From assembly GCA_947445035.1 (NCBI GenBank), contig CANFCK010000005.1:186001-250000 (forward strand): DNA of 64,000 nucleotides. Reading direction: 5' to 3'. Positions 35,793-44,762 of the stretch are shown piece after piece. A program made the translations under genes and the position numbers. A model generated the notes under the pieces. That model was given only the letters and a program-made list of their open reading frames with translations. It did no database searches and had not been told where the DNA came from. The DNA is from Deltaproteobacteria bacterium. GTDB taxonomy: Bacteria > Myxococcota_A > UBA796 > SXON01. How positions within the stretch are numbered: the stretch's first letter is position 1; each line of letters starts with the position of its first letter.

Positions 35793-37748
35793 CTACGGGA
35801 CAACCCCCGCCACCCCCACCGGCAGCCCCAGCCCATCCACCTCCAGAATCACCACCTGCGAAAGCACGATCTCGCCGGCACCCGGCTCGGCCTCCGCCGC
35901 CAGCGAGGGCAACGCTTGGTTGCTGGCCCAGTCGCCGCCATAGTTGACCAGGACCACCGCCACCGCGATGGTGGTGCCGCCGCCGTCAAGCGTATTGGGC
36001 CCAAGCTCGCCCCACGGAAAAAGCCCCTCGAAGCCGTTCTCCGTGAGGCCGGTGGCGCCGGCGTCGGGAGCTGGCCCCCCCACCGAGACGTTGCCGTCGT
36101 CGAAGGCGCTGATGGCCTGTAGCCACGCGAAATCATCAAAAGTACCGATGCCGTTGGTGAACCCGCGGAGCCCGCCCACTTCGCCCGGCTCGCCGAAGAT
36201 GGTCTCCTCCGCGCCGACCGCGCCCAGCACCACGTCAAATCCTACGCCCGGCACGTCGATGGCGAGCGCGGTGTTGCTGATCGCCGCGTCGAGGCCTTCA
36301 TCCAGGTCGGCGAGCACAAGCTCCTGGCCGAAGCCGGTACCGGCGCCGTAGTCGAGGTCGACGAGCACCAGGACCACGTTGTCCTCGCGCTGGAAGACGC
36401 CGTCCACACCCACGCGGATGCCGTCGAGATCGGCGCCGAGGCGCAGCGCGTCAAGCTGGTTGTAGCCGGGGCCGTAGCTCGACGACCACGCCTGGGTCAC
36501 GACCACGGCCCCCAACTCTGAGGTAACGCCGTCGATGAGCGCAGGAATCTCTGGCGGGGTCACCGAACCGGCACCGTCCACCGCCGCCGCCAAGGCGGCA
36601 TGCACCCAGAGCTGGTCGAAGCGCTGGTCGGCCAGCACCTCGGTCAGCGCCCCGCGCGCGAAAACCGGCACGTCCGCGTTGGTGTGCTGCCCCCACCGCC
36701 AGGTCGTCGGCGGAATCGTCCCGGCCGGCGCGGCGCCGGTCAGCGTCAGCCCGCCGCACTCATGATCGGCGGTGACGATGAGCGTGACCTGGTGCGCGGC
36801 GGCGTCGGCCCAGCTTATTCCCGTCGCGACTGCCTGATCGAATGATACCACTTCTGGCAGCGTCAGGCCGGCGTTGCGGGAGTGGCTGCCATGGTCGATC
36901 CGCGCGCCCTCGACCACGAGGAAAAACCCGTCGGGGTCGTCGTCGAGCCAGGCCAGGGCCCGCTCGGTCATCTCCGCCAACGTCGGGGTCTCGACCTCGT
37001 AGCCCTCCGACACAAACAGGAACGACGTCGTTGCAAAGACGCCGAAGAGGCTGCGGCCGTCGGGAACCGCAGTCAAAAGCGCGGTGCGGGTGGTGACCAC
37101 CTGGGCCGGAAGCGCCGCGAGCGTGGACTCGAACTCGTCGAAGCCGCCCCCGAGCGTCACATCGGGCAACGACGCCGCGTAGTCGAGCACGATGCCGTTG
37201 ACGTCGCCCCGGTTGGGTGTGTGGGCCACAAAACTGGAGGGCGTGGCCCCGCTGAGGCGGTCGGTGGTGACCACGCCAACGGAAAGGCCCTTGCGCCGCG
37301 CGCGCTCGAGCAAGTTTTCCACCGCCAGCCCGTCGCGATCCTCCCCAACAACATCGTTCCACGTCTTGTGCCCTGTCGCAAGCGCAGTGGCGCTGGCCGC
37401 GGAGTCGGTCGTCCCTGAGAGCGAGGCGGTGCGGGCCTTGCCGTGATGAGGCAGGGTCTCCATGACCAGGGAGCCGACCGCCCCATTCGCGTACATTCCA
37501 CCCGCGGCGACGTGTTCTGGCCCCATGCCGTCGCCGATGAACAGGACCACCCCACGAAGGCCGGTGACGTCGGCGGTATCGGGGGCGGTGTCGTTGGCGG
37601 TGTCCGTGTCGTTCCCGGTCTCGCCGCTGGTGTCCTCACCGCTATCTCCGCCGGTTTCGGAGTCCCCACCGGGGTCAACGCCGAGGCCGGTCCCGGGTGT
37701 TGTGGAACAGCCGACGAGCGACACGGCGAAGAAAGTGAGCAAGCGCAT
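35793..37748 (-). CDS. Alkaline phosphatase-family lipoprotein
   Basis: A 651-residue lipoprotein (MRLLTFFAVSLVGC) with an Asp/Ser/Thr/Gly linker (about 15-62) and a PhoA-type catalytic domain. Visible motifs: VVLFIGDGMGPEH, nucleophile motif TDSAASATALATGHKTW (Ser116), ARIDHGSHSRN and TADHECGGLTL, which hold the zinc and Mg ligands. It probably hydrolyses phosphomonoesters at the cell surface. From about residue 450 there is an extra beta-rich domain of unknown function not seen in E. coli PhoA. The linker is like that of the MYXO-CTERM protein at 9088. ATG selected for the lipobox. Confidence 0.9.
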   Translation of the reverse strand: MRLLTFFAVSLVGCSTTPGTGLGVDPGGDSETGGDSGEDTSGETGNDTDTANDTAPDTADVTGLRGVVLFIGDGMGPEHVAAGGMYANGAVGSLVMETLPHHGKARTASLSGTTDSAASATALATGHKTWNDVVGEDRDGLAVENLLERARRKGLSVGVVTTDRLSGATPSSFVAHTPNRGDVNGIVLDYAASLPDVTLGGGFDEFESTLAALPAQVVTTRTALLTAVPDGRSLFGVFATTSFLFVSEGYEVETPTLAEMTERALAWLDDDPDGFFLVVEGARIDHGSHSRNAGLTLPEVVSFDQAVATGISWADAAAHQVTLIVTADHECGGLTLTGAAPAGTIPPTTWRWGQHTNADVPVFARGALTEVLADQRFDQLWVHAALAAAVDGAGSVTPPEIPALIDGVTSELGAVVVTQAWSSSYGPGYNQLDALRLGADLDGIRVGVDGVFQREDNVVLVLVDLDYGAGTGFGQELVLADLDEGLDAAISNTALAIDVPGVGFDVVLGAVGAEETIFGEPGEVGGLRGFTNGIGTFDDFAWLQAISAFDDGNVSVGGPAPDAGATGLTENGFEGLFPWGELGPNTLDGGGTTIAVAVVLVNYGGDWASNQALPSLAAEAEPGAGEIVLSQVVILEVDGLGLPVGVAGVVP

Positions 37749-37851
37749 GCAACGAACTCGTGACGACTGAGTGTAGCCTGTGCGCGGCGCGGCCATCGCC
37801 CCATGCGTGCCCCGCGCGGCGACGCTACGTGCGGCGCCCCCCCGAGACCCC

Positions 37852-38154
37852 ATGCTCCTTGAGACCCGCGTCAACGACCGCCTGACCCTTTTGGTGGACT
37901 GCGAAAACAGTGGTGGCGTCGAAAAGAACGCGTTGACCGCCAATGCCCACCCGGACAAAATCCTCGACAGCGCGATTGCGATCATCCGCGGCGCCGCCGT
38001 TCGTTTCGGCGAGGGCCTGTCGCTTGAGGGCCAGCCGGCGCCGGTGATGCTCGAGGTCGAGTTCGGGGTGAAGGTCGATGCCAACGCCGTGGTTTCTTTG
38101 GCGCGACGACCGGACGAGGCGCACTTCAGGGTGAAACTACGGTGGGACGGCTAA
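37852..38154 (+). CDS. Trypco1 / CU044_2847-like domain protein
   Basis: A 100-residue single-domain protein. The end reads MLEVEFGVKVDANAVVSLAR followed by AHFRVKLRW, the pattern I associate with the CU044_2847 (trypsin-co-occurring domain 1) family, known from effector/regulatory modules of bacterial conflict systems. It has no trypsin, kinase or NTPase neighbour here, so it is an orphan. The ATG at 37852 is preferred over the open-frame start at 37780 because it starts the conserved domain. The 3' end overlaps the convergent acyltransferase gene by 18 bp. Confidence 0.6.
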   Translation: MLLETRVNDRLTLLVDCENSGGVEKNALTANAHPDKILDSAIAIIRGAAVRFGEGLSLEGQPAPVMLEVEFGVKVDANAVVSLARRPDEAHFRVKLRWDG

Positions 38155-38688
38155 GGGTTTTCCCATCGCTGCCGCCAGGGTCCCCTCGCCCGGCCACCAC
38201 ACGCCGTAGCGCACCACCACGCGGGCAAAGGGCCACGGCACCAAGAACCGATCCCACGACCGGGCGCGCCAACCGCGGGCCTCGACGTGACCGAAGACCA
38301 CCGGCACGCCCTGCAGGTCGGCAAGTCGGCCGGCACCCGTCGCGACGTGCCCCGCCGGACCCCGCGGACCATCCACCGCGAAAACCGGGCATCGCCCCGC
38401 CTGCAGGGCCTCGCGCAGCGCAAACAACGCCTCGCCGCCGCCCGCAGACGAAGAGCCCCGGACCACCCCGTAGCCCAGTCGCTCCAAAACCCCCGCGACG
38501 ACCGCCCCATCCCGGGACTGGCTGGCGAGGCCGACAAAGCCGCGCCCGCGGTGCAGCGCCAGCATCGGGAGCAGCTCCCCGTGCCACAGCGCCAGGACAC
38601 ACGCCCCTTGCGCGGGCCACGGGCTCCGCTCCACACGCCACGTCGCGGCAAGCAGGCGCACCAGGAGGCTGAGGACCGCGGAGAGCAC
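38137..38688 (-). CDS. DUF374 lysophospholipid acyltransferase family protein
   Basis: A 183-residue membrane-associated protein of the DUF374 branch of lysophospholipid acyltransferases. Motifs: ALWHGELLPMLALH (HX4D-type region with WHG), SQSRDGAVVAGVLERLGYGVVRGSSS (highly characteristic), FAVDGPRGPAGHV and SWDRFLVPWPFARVVVRYG. It may acylate lipid A-like or phospholipid substrates at the inner membrane. GTG start. The divergent gene at 38735 begins 46 bp away. Confidence 0.85.
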   Translation of the reverse strand: MLSAVLSLLVRLLAATWRVERSPWPAQGACVLALWHGELLPMLALHRGRGFVGLASQSRDGAVVAGVLERLGYGVVRGSSSAGGGEALFALREALQAGRCPVFAVDGPRGPAGHVATGAGRLADLQGVPVVFGHVEARGWRARSWDRFLVPWPFARVVVRYGVWWPGEGTLAAAMGKPLAVPP

Positions 38689-38734
38689 GCCGCCAACGTA
38701 GCGTCAGCGGGGGCGCGCCGTGCTACGGAACGGC

Positions 38735-39409
38735 ATGCAACGCATTCTGGCAGTGGTGCTCCTGGGCGCGGGGTGTTCCACGACACACGGCATTCGGCCC
38801 ATCGGGAAGGGGGCGCTCAGCGTGGACGCCTCGCTCGGGGGGCCGATCACCCAGGTCTTCGGCGCCCCGATCCCCCTCCCCTTGAGCACCATCGGCGCCA
38901 CGGTTGGGGTCACCGACTTTACCGACATCCACGCCGCTTTTCACCCGACCGCCGCCGCGATGTTCGCGGTGACCGCGTTTGACCTCGGCGCGTCGCAACA
39001 GCTCCTCGCTCCGACGGGCGCGCGGCCGCGGCTGATGGCGGATTTGACGCTCCTCGGTGCGGGCGGTGACCTTGATCCCGAGCAGCGTCCGGAGGGGGGG
39101 TTCCGCTTCTTCTTCCAGCCGTCGGTCGTGGCGTCCTGGGACTACGGCAAGGGGGGGCAGCACACCTTGTACACCGGTGTCACCGGGTTCTTCGAAGCGG
39201 CAGAGGCCTTCCACGGCCTCGGCGGCTTCATCCTCGGGAGCCGCCTTGGCGTGGGTCGCAGCCACGTCGACATCGAGCTGAAGTGGCTCAACCCCTGGGA
39301 CAACAACACCCACGTCGTCCCCGAGTTCTCCGCCCCCGGCAACCAGGGCGCGGTCACCGTGCAGTTCGGCTACGGCTTCCGCTTCGGCGGCAAGGATGGT
39401 GCAAAGTGA
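38735..39409 (+). CDS. Lipoprotein, possible outer-membrane beta-barrel
   Basis: A 224-residue lipoprotein (MQRILAVVLLGAGC). The mature chain alternates Gly-rich strands and ends with aromatic phrases VQFGYGFRFGG, suggesting a beta-sandwich or barrel protein. No family recognised. The GTG at 38720 would add five residues upstream of the signal; I prefer the ATG. It overlaps the following hydrolase gene by GTGA, giving a three-gene operon ending at 41520. Confidence 0.6.
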   Translation: MQRILAVVLLGAGCSTTHGIRPIGKGALSVDASLGGPITQVFGAPIPLPLSTIGATVGVTDFTDIHAAFHPTAAAMFAVTAFDLGASQQLLAPTGARPRLMADLTLLGAGGDLDPEQRPEGGFRFFFQPSVVASWDYGKGGQHTLYTGVTGFFEAAEAFHGLGGFILGSRLGVGRSHVDIELKWLNPWDNNTHVVPEFSAPGNQGAVTVQFGYGFRFGGKDGAK

Positions 39410-40248
39410 GCCTCCTTCTCCTTCTCGGCGCCTGCTACCAGCTCGACGGCTTCTTCTTCAACCCGACAGTGGTCGAGGCGTACAGCCTGGGCGGCGATGT
39501 GATCCCGACCAGCTGCCAGGAGCTGGTCTCCTTCGACGGCACCGGGGGCTCGCTCTACGGCGCCTGGGCGCACTCGCCCCTGGCTGTCGCGACTGAATGT
39601 GTCGATGCGGCACCCGATCCCGAGGCACCGGTGATCGTGTACTTCCATGGCAACTCGGAAAACATCGATGGGTATTGGGACCAGATCGAGTTCTTCTGGC
39701 AAGGCGGCTACGAGGTCTTCATCTTCGACTACCGCGGCTACGGACGCTCCTGGGGAGAGCCGAGCTTCGACGGCGTGATCGCCGACGGGCGGCTGGGCAT
39801 CGACTACGTCAGCGAAACCACCGGGCTCGCCAGCACCGAACTCATCTACGTCGGGCTCTCGCTCGGAGGCTTTGTCTCGGTCCACAACCTCGTCGACACC
39901 CCGCCGGGAATCCTCATCACCCAAGACATGTTCGCCAACACCCAGAAGATACTGGACGACGGCACGAAGCTGGACATGCCTTCCGGTTGGTTCTTCGAGC
40001 AGAACTACGACAACCTCGTCCCGCTTCGGGCGATGCCGGCCGAGATTCCCTACCTCGTGACCCACGGCGACTCGGACACCTACATCCAGCCCGAGCACGC
40101 GCAGCTCGTGTTCGACGCGGCGGCGGCGACCACCAAGAAGCTGTTCTTGGTGCCCGGGGTCGACCACGCCGACACCATCGTGGACGCGCCGGAGGTCTTG
40201 CGGCCCGTGCTCGACTGTTGGATCCGCCAAGACTGCGCCGAGGAGTAG
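39406..40248 (+). CDS. Alpha/beta-hydrolase lipoprotein
   Basis: A 280-residue lipoprotein (VSLLLLLGAC) with an alpha/beta-hydrolase fold. The oxyanion-hole motif is VIVYFHGNSENIDG, a strand-turn FDYRGYGRSWGEPS follows, and the nucleophile elbow is GLSLGG (catalytic Ser). Asp near THGDSDTYIQPEH and the terminal His in PGVDHADTI complete a plausible triad. The substrate is unknown. GTG start overlaps the previous stop; the stop is followed directly by the next gene. Confidence 0.85.
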   Translation: MSLLLLLGACYQLDGFFFNPTVVEAYSLGGDVIPTSCQELVSFDGTGGSLYGAWAHSPLAVATECVDAAPDPEAPVIVYFHGNSENIDGYWDQIEFFWQGGYEVFIFDYRGYGRSWGEPSFDGVIADGRLGIDYVSETTGLASTELIYVGLSLGGFVSVHNLVDTPPGILITQDMFANTQKILDDGTKLDMPSGWFFEQNYDNLVPLRAMPAEIPYLVTHGDSDTYIQPEHAQLVFDAAAATTKKLFLVPGVDHADTIVDAPEVLRPVLDCWIRQDCAEE

Positions 40249-41520
40249 GTGGCGCTCGAGCCCGGGTTGCGGATCGGCCGGTTGAGAGTGGGAAATGCGC
40301 GACCGGCGCCCGCGGGTTTCTCCGTTTTTGCGGTGGAGGGCGACGAGGCGCTGGAGCTTGTCGCGCCCAACGGCCACCTCCGTCTGCGGGCCGGCGCCAA
40401 GGCGGCGTGGACGGAAGCGAGGGCCCGACGGGTGGCCGCCGCGGCGGTTTCGGTCCCGGAGCACGCCTGGATCGAGGTCGATGGCTGGCCTGTCTGGGTG
40501 CGTCCTCGCTCTGAGTCAATCTCGTTTGATACCCTCGATGAGCGTGCTCGTGCCTCGCTGGCAGGATGGCTACAGGCTGGCGGTGTGGACCTGGCACGCG
40601 CCACCGAGGCCGACCTCGTGGCCAACGTTGAGGGCGCGGTGCGGTACGCGCCGCTCGGGCTCGCCGAGAACCAGCTCGATCGGGAGCCCCCCGCGACGCT
40701 TGCCACGTTGCTCGGACCCCCCGGCGCGCCGGCCGAGGCTCGTGTCGCCGTCACGCGGGCTGCCCCCGCCCCCGGCCGCCTCGTGCAATCGCTGGGGCTG
40801 GCGCGCGACCTGGTACTGCCAGACACGCCGTCGCTGCTGGTGGTGGTGGCGCTCCCTCGCGGCGACGCTGGGGCCCTGGCGCGGGTTGCCAGCCGCACCG
40901 CCACCGACCTGCGGGAGGTCGAGCGCGCCGCTGAACGCGGAGCGTCATGGGTCTGGGCCGTCGTCACCGATCCCGGGCAGGCGCCTCGCTTGCGGGGCCA
41001 GGCCGAGCGCGCCGGGCTCCGCGCCGAGTTGGTGGGCACCCTGGCTCCCTCACCCGCGTTTCTGACGCCAATGGTACTGGCCGGCGTTGCGCAGGTTCCG
41101 TTTTTCCTGACCACCGGCATCGCCGCCCTCGACTTCGCGATCATCGGCGGTCTCGGCGTCACCTCGGTGGCTTCCGCCGTCCGCGCCTTCGCACGGATTG
41201 CTCCCGCCCGGCGTGCGGCCGCGGGCGCCGGCGCCTGGGAGTCGTGGCGGCGGAGCACCCGGACAACCGGCGCGGCGCGGCGGCTCCTGGCCTTGGAGCT
41301 CCGCTTGGCGGCCGAGGTGCCGTCGGGTCCGGTCAGGGTCGATCTTGGCGAGGCCGTAGACGCTGCGTGGACGCGACTTTTTGCGGCGCTCGCGGACCCT
41401 CGCGGGCTGGCCGCCGTCGATGCCCGCCTCGCCCTTGCCGCGGAAGCCGTGGACGCCGAGTTGGCGCATCCGGATGCGGTATCGTTCGGCGCCGCGCTCA
41501 GGAAGCTGTCGTCGGGCTGA
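40249..41520 (+). CDS. Hypothetical protein with central membrane hairpin
   Basis: A 423-residue protein with an N-terminal beta-rich domain (about 1-100), an Ala/Leu/Arg-rich central region, two adjacent hydrophobic segments at about 260-305 (VLAGVAQVPFFLTT, LDFAIIGGLGVTSVASAV) and an Arg/Ala-rich helical tail. I recognise no family. GTG start directly follows the upstream TAG, which argues for operon expression with the two preceding genes. Convergent with the caspase-operon lipoprotein, 13 bp apart. Confidence 0.6.
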   Translation: MALEPGLRIGRLRVGNARPAPAGFSVFAVEGDEALELVAPNGHLRLRAGAKAAWTEARARRVAAAAVSVPEHAWIEVDGWPVWVRPRSESISFDTLDERARASLAGWLQAGGVDLARATEADLVANVEGAVRYAPLGLAENQLDREPPATLATLLGPPGAPAEARVAVTRAAPAPGRLVQSLGLARDLVLPDTPSLLVVVALPRGDAGALARVASRTATDLREVERAAERGASWVWAVVTDPGQAPRLRGQAERAGLRAELVGTLAPSPAFLTPMVLAGVAQVPFFLTTGIAALDFAIIGGLGVTSVASAVRAFARIAPARRAAAGAGAWESWRRSTRTTGAARRLLALELRLAAEVPSGPVRVDLGEAVDAAWTRLFAALADPRGLAAVDARLALAAEAVDAELAHPDAVSFGAALRKLSSG

Positions 41521-41533
41521 AAGCGAGCTCAGC

Positions 41534-42436
41534 TCACAGCCGGTCGACCTCCGCCGCCTCGAAGACACAATCTGCCTCATTGCCCACGGTCTCGGTCAGC
41601 GCCAGACTGTCGGTCTGGAACGTCAGTCGCCCGGTGGCACCCCAACATTGGCTCCACTGCCAAAGCGTGTCCCCGAAGCCACCGCCGGTGACCTGGGCGT
41701 CCGAACGTCCCCCGGTCCCGGGGATCCAGCGGTCCCGCACGGTCACGGTGGCCAGCTCGTCGCTGCCGTCCTCGGCGAGGTCCGAGACGGTGCGGTACTG
41801 GAAGTCACCGAGGGTGTCGGTACGGGTGTAGGCGTAGGTCCAATCGGTCGGCTCGGCGCCGTCGAGGCTCAGGTGCTCGACCAAAACCAGGAGGTCGACG
41901 CCGTCCCGGTTGTCGTAATCAACGGTGACGACCCCGCTCTCGTCCAGGCCACACCACGACGCCCAGCGGCCGTGATCCCAGACAAAGCTCCCGTCTCCGC
42001 CGACCACCGTCTCCCCCGAAAAATGGGTCCCGTACAGCACGGTCCCGTCGTCGCCCTCGGTGGGGTGGCCCAGCACGCTCCACTGATACACGCCGAACTC
42101 TCGCGACATCAAAAGCGACGCCGAAACGCCGCAGTCGCCCTCGTACGGACCCCACCGGCGGGTGTTGTCGCCCCGCTCGGTTGGCGGCAGCTCCCGCACG
42201 CGGTCGACGAGCCCCAGCGTACCGAGGACAAAGCCGTTCACTTGCGCAGCGATCACCACGGAAAGCTCGACGAGATCTGCCCGATCGCCAAGTCCCCGCG
42301 CCGCGGCGTCGGTGGTGTCGTCACCGAAACCGACGGTCTGCCGGGCTTCGTCGGGCAACGCCGCGAGGAAGTTGGCGTCGTCGTCGAAGGGCCCGTTGGT
42401 GACGGTGCCGCAGGCGAAAATGAAGAGGAGGATCAT
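41534..42436 (-). CDS. Lipoprotein of caspase operon
   Basis: A 300-residue lipoprotein (MILLFIFAC), last gene of a four-gene operon with an ECF sigma factor, a single-pass protein and a caspase-like protease. Mature sequence: an acidic region (about 15-50), then beta-rich segments with Cys at the ends (EGDCGVSAS, CWGATGRL, NEADCVFEAAEVD). No family recognised. Start is two bases after the caspase stop; the frame is open further upstream only inside the caspase gene. It could be a substrate or accessory of the protease; this is inference from position. Confidence 0.65.
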   Translation of the reverse strand: MILLFIFACGTVTNGPFDDDANFLAALPDEARQTVGFGDDTTDAAARGLGDRADLVELSVVIAAQVNGFVLGTLGLVDRVRELPPTERGDNTRRWGPYEGDCGVSASLLMSREFGVYQWSVLGHPTEGDDGTVLYGTHFSGETVVGGDGSFVWDHGRWASWCGLDESGVVTVDYDNRDGVDLLVLVEHLSLDGAEPTDWTYAYTRTDTLGDFQYRTVSDLAEDGSDELATVTVRDRWIPGTGGRSDAQVTGGGFGDTLWQWSQCWGATGRLTFQTDSLALTETVGNEADCVFEAAEVDRL

Positions 42437-42438
42437 GG

Positions 42439-44025
42439 TCAAAACCGATATCCCAGTCCGAGCAGCAGCTCGGAGAAGCCCATGCCGTTGTCGCGACCGT
42501 CGACCACGTATGGAAGGTAGTGGACCCGCAGCTGCACGTCGATCTCGAACTGCCCAGGATGGAGGCCGAGCCATCCCGCGAGCCCCGGCGCCACAGAAAA
42601 AAGCTCCTGGTCCTCGACGCCGGCATCCGGAAAACGCCGGCGCAACCAGAAGCCTTGCAGGTGCAGCCCCCCACCCGCCTGCACGATGAACTCCGGCGTC
42701 CGCCAGCCGGCCCCAACCCCGAAGGTGGCCGAGTCGAGGTCCACGTCCACCGGGTAGCCGAGGCCGTCCACGGCGAGCGTGCCCGGACCGCTCCCAGCCA
42801 AAAAGTCGATCGAAACATACTTCCCGTCGCGCCAGCCGAAGCGCCCTTCGAGCCCGGCCGTGCCGGTGGCCGGAAAGTAGGCCGCCTGAATGGTCGGGTC
42901 CGAGAAACTACGACCTCCAGCAAGCAGATGCAGGGCCAGCTTGGGGCGTTTGGCCTCGCGAATACTCTTGTCGATCGACCCCTTGGCGACGTCGTCCTCG
43001 TACTCACCATCGCGGAAACGACTCGAATCGACGGTGACGACGGCGCGCGCTGCCAGCTGGATCTCGGCGACGGACAGGTGGGTCGGCAAGCGCTCCTGAA
43101 CCAGGTAGCGCCCCGGTCGCAGCGCGATGCGTCGGTCGGCAGCCTTCACTTCCACTTGCGACACAAACATCCGTCGGTCGAGATCGAAGACCGCGAAGGT
43201 GCCGGGGTTGGTCCCCGGCAGGTGCAGGGTGCCGGTGCCGGAGCGTCCCAGCTCGGTCACCACGACCTCACCGTTGGCGCTGAGGTCCCAATCCTGGGTC
43301 GGGTGCTGGGTGCCGGACCGGGTGGCGGACGTCCGGTAAACGGTCTCGTGGTAGACGTACCGGTAGGCTTCGGAGAGGGTCACCCGCGAATCGCCGTCGT
43401 CGTCGGCCCCCCCGGACAGGCCCGACGCCAAAAAGTGGGTGAAATAGGAGCCGCCAATCTCGTCGGACTCCTGGCTCGCTTCGTCGCCGCCGCTGCTGGT
43501 GACGATGACCGAGCCGCGCGCGTCCAGCCGCTCTTGCAGGTCAAAGGCGAAGGTCGGCGCCCGGGTACCGCCTTTGCGCCGGGTCATGCTCCCCGATTGG
43601 CACGCATCCACGAACGCGACCCGAACGTCGGCGCCGCTCTTGTCCAAAAGCGCCGTCAGCTCCGCCCAGGTGATGCTGGTGCGACCCAGGTGCAACGCCG
43701 TCTCGTCGGCGTGCCCCGAGTAGAAGAAGTACAGCACCGTCTGATCGCCATTCTGCTTGGCGCCAGCGATGGACCCCTGGATTTCGGTCATCGTACGAAG
43801 CACGTCGGTGCGACTCTTGCCATACAGCGACCGGGTGTTCAACAGCGAAACGCCGCCAAGTTCGGTAAGCACACCCTGCATCTTTCTCGCGTCCTGCTCT
43901 GCGAAGTAGAGCGCGTCGTCGCCGACGGCGCCTTCGTTGTTGCCAACGACCACGGCGAAGCGCTGCACGTCGGCATGCGCGAGCGTCGTCGAAAGGCTGA
44001 GGGTGAGGGCGAGCGCGCCGATCAA
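42439..44025 (-). CDS. Secreted caspase-like protease with C-terminal barrel-like domain
   Basis: A 528-residue exported protein. After a signal sequence (ALALTLSLSTTLAHA) comes a C14 caspase/metacaspase domain (about 20-255): FAVVVGNNEG, catalytic His in FFYSGH (His105) and catalytic Cys in FVDACQSG (Cys142), both intact. A beta-sandwich-like region (about 255-345) links it to a C-terminal ~170-residue part of alternating strands (LLAGGRSFSDPT, FGVGAGWRT, LLGLGYRF) ending in Phe, as outer-membrane barrels do. So the protease is probably periplasmic or surface exposed and barrel-anchored. TTG start overlaps the upstream stop (TTGA). Confidence 0.85.
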   Translation of the reverse strand: MIGALALTLSLSTTLAHADVQRFAVVVGNNEGAVGDDALYFAEQDARKMQGVLTELGGVSLLNTRSLYGKSRTDVLRTMTEIQGSIAGAKQNGDQTVLYFFYSGHADETALHLGRTSITWAELTALLDKSGADVRVAFVDACQSGSMTRRKGGTRAPTFAFDLQERLDARGSVIVTSSGGDEASQESDEIGGSYFTHFLASGLSGGADDDGDSRVTLSEAYRYVYHETVYRTSATRSGTQHPTQDWDLSANGEVVVTELGRSGTGTLHLPGTNPGTFAVFDLDRRMFVSQVEVKAADRRIALRPGRYLVQERLPTHLSVAEIQLAARAVVTVDSSRFRDGEYEDDVAKGSIDKSIREAKRPKLALHLLAGGRSFSDPTIQAAYFPATGTAGLEGRFGWRDGKYVSIDFLAGSGPGTLAVDGLGYPVDVDLDSATFGVGAGWRTPEFIVQAGGGLHLQGFWLRRRFPDAGVEDQELFSVAPGLAGWLGLHPGQFEIDVQLRVHYLPYVVDGRDNGMGFSELLLGLGYRF

Positions 44026-44762
44026 GGTTTGTCCAACACCAGGATCGCGATGTCCGGGCGAGCGGCGCCCAAGGCGACCACACCGTCGACCCCCGAGGCC
44101 TCGTAGGCGGCGCTCACCTCGGCACGGACCCCATCGGCGTCGACGCCAGAGAAACTCGCGACGAAGATCTCCGGGCCTGGGGCGTCGTCCAGCTGGATGC
44201 TCCCGTCCAGGAGCTGGCGTTCGCCAGGGGTGATGGCGAACGGGATGCTGCCCTCTTCTGGCCAGTACGTCTGCACCGTCCCGGTGCCATCCACGCCGAC
44301 CAGAACCAGCGTGTCGTAAACACCGGCGCGGTAGCTGAACCGGAGCCGATCCCCCGCGCGCACGTCCACGTCCTCGGCGCCCTCGAAGGTCTGCCCGTCG
44401 CGGAGCACGGCAAAACCAAGCTCGGTGTCCCCTTTGACGCGGATGCCGTTGCGGGGGGGCGGCTTGACGATCAGCAGCAGCGCAGCCGCCAGCGCAAGGC
44501 CACCGGCGAGCCAAGGCGCGACTCTCCGAAACAGCGACACCACCTGCCCGGGAGGAGGGGTTGGTGCGTCGTCCGAGATTCGTTCGGCGCGGGCGCGGAG
44601 GGCGGCGATGTCCAGCGGCGGAGGCTGCGTGGATGCCACTTCGGCGCGCCAGGACAGGGTCGCGGGATGTTCCGCGAGTGACGGAGGCAGCGGGGCCTCC
44701 CCAGCGAGGTCGCGCCCGATCCCCAGCCGCGAAGGCCGACTCCCATCGTTGAGCCGACTCAT
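44022..44762 (-). CDS. Single-pass membrane protein, DUF4384-like, possible anti-sigma factor
   Basis: A 246-residue protein with a 80-residue cytosolic N-terminus, one membrane helix (81-99, WLAGGLALAAALLLIV) and a periplasmic beta domain. The latter resembles DUF4384 (RAGDRLRFSYRAGVYDTLVLVGVD, TYWPEEGSIPFAITPGER), which is often found near caspase-like proteins. Position directly after the ECF sigma gene (ATGA overlap) suggests an anti-sigma role, but the zinc-binding anti-sigma motif HX3CX2C is absent, so this is tentative. Confidence 0.72.
   Translation of the reverse strand: MSRLNDGSRPSRLGIGRDLAGEAPLPPSLAEHPATLSWRAEVASTQPPPLDIAALRARAERISDDAPTPPPGQVVSLFRRVAPWLAGGLALAAALLLIVKPPPRNGIRVKGDTELGFAVLRDGQTFEGAEDVDVRAGDRLRFSYRAGVYDTLVLVGVDGTGTVQTYWPEEGSIPFAITPGERQLLDGSIQLDDAPGPEIFVASFSGVDADGVRAEVSAAYEASGVDGVVALGAARPDIAILVLDKP

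Noticed and set aside
42520..44106. 528-codon plus-strand ORF
   Set aside because: Antisense shadow of the caspase gene, caused by high GC; no recognisable protein pattern.
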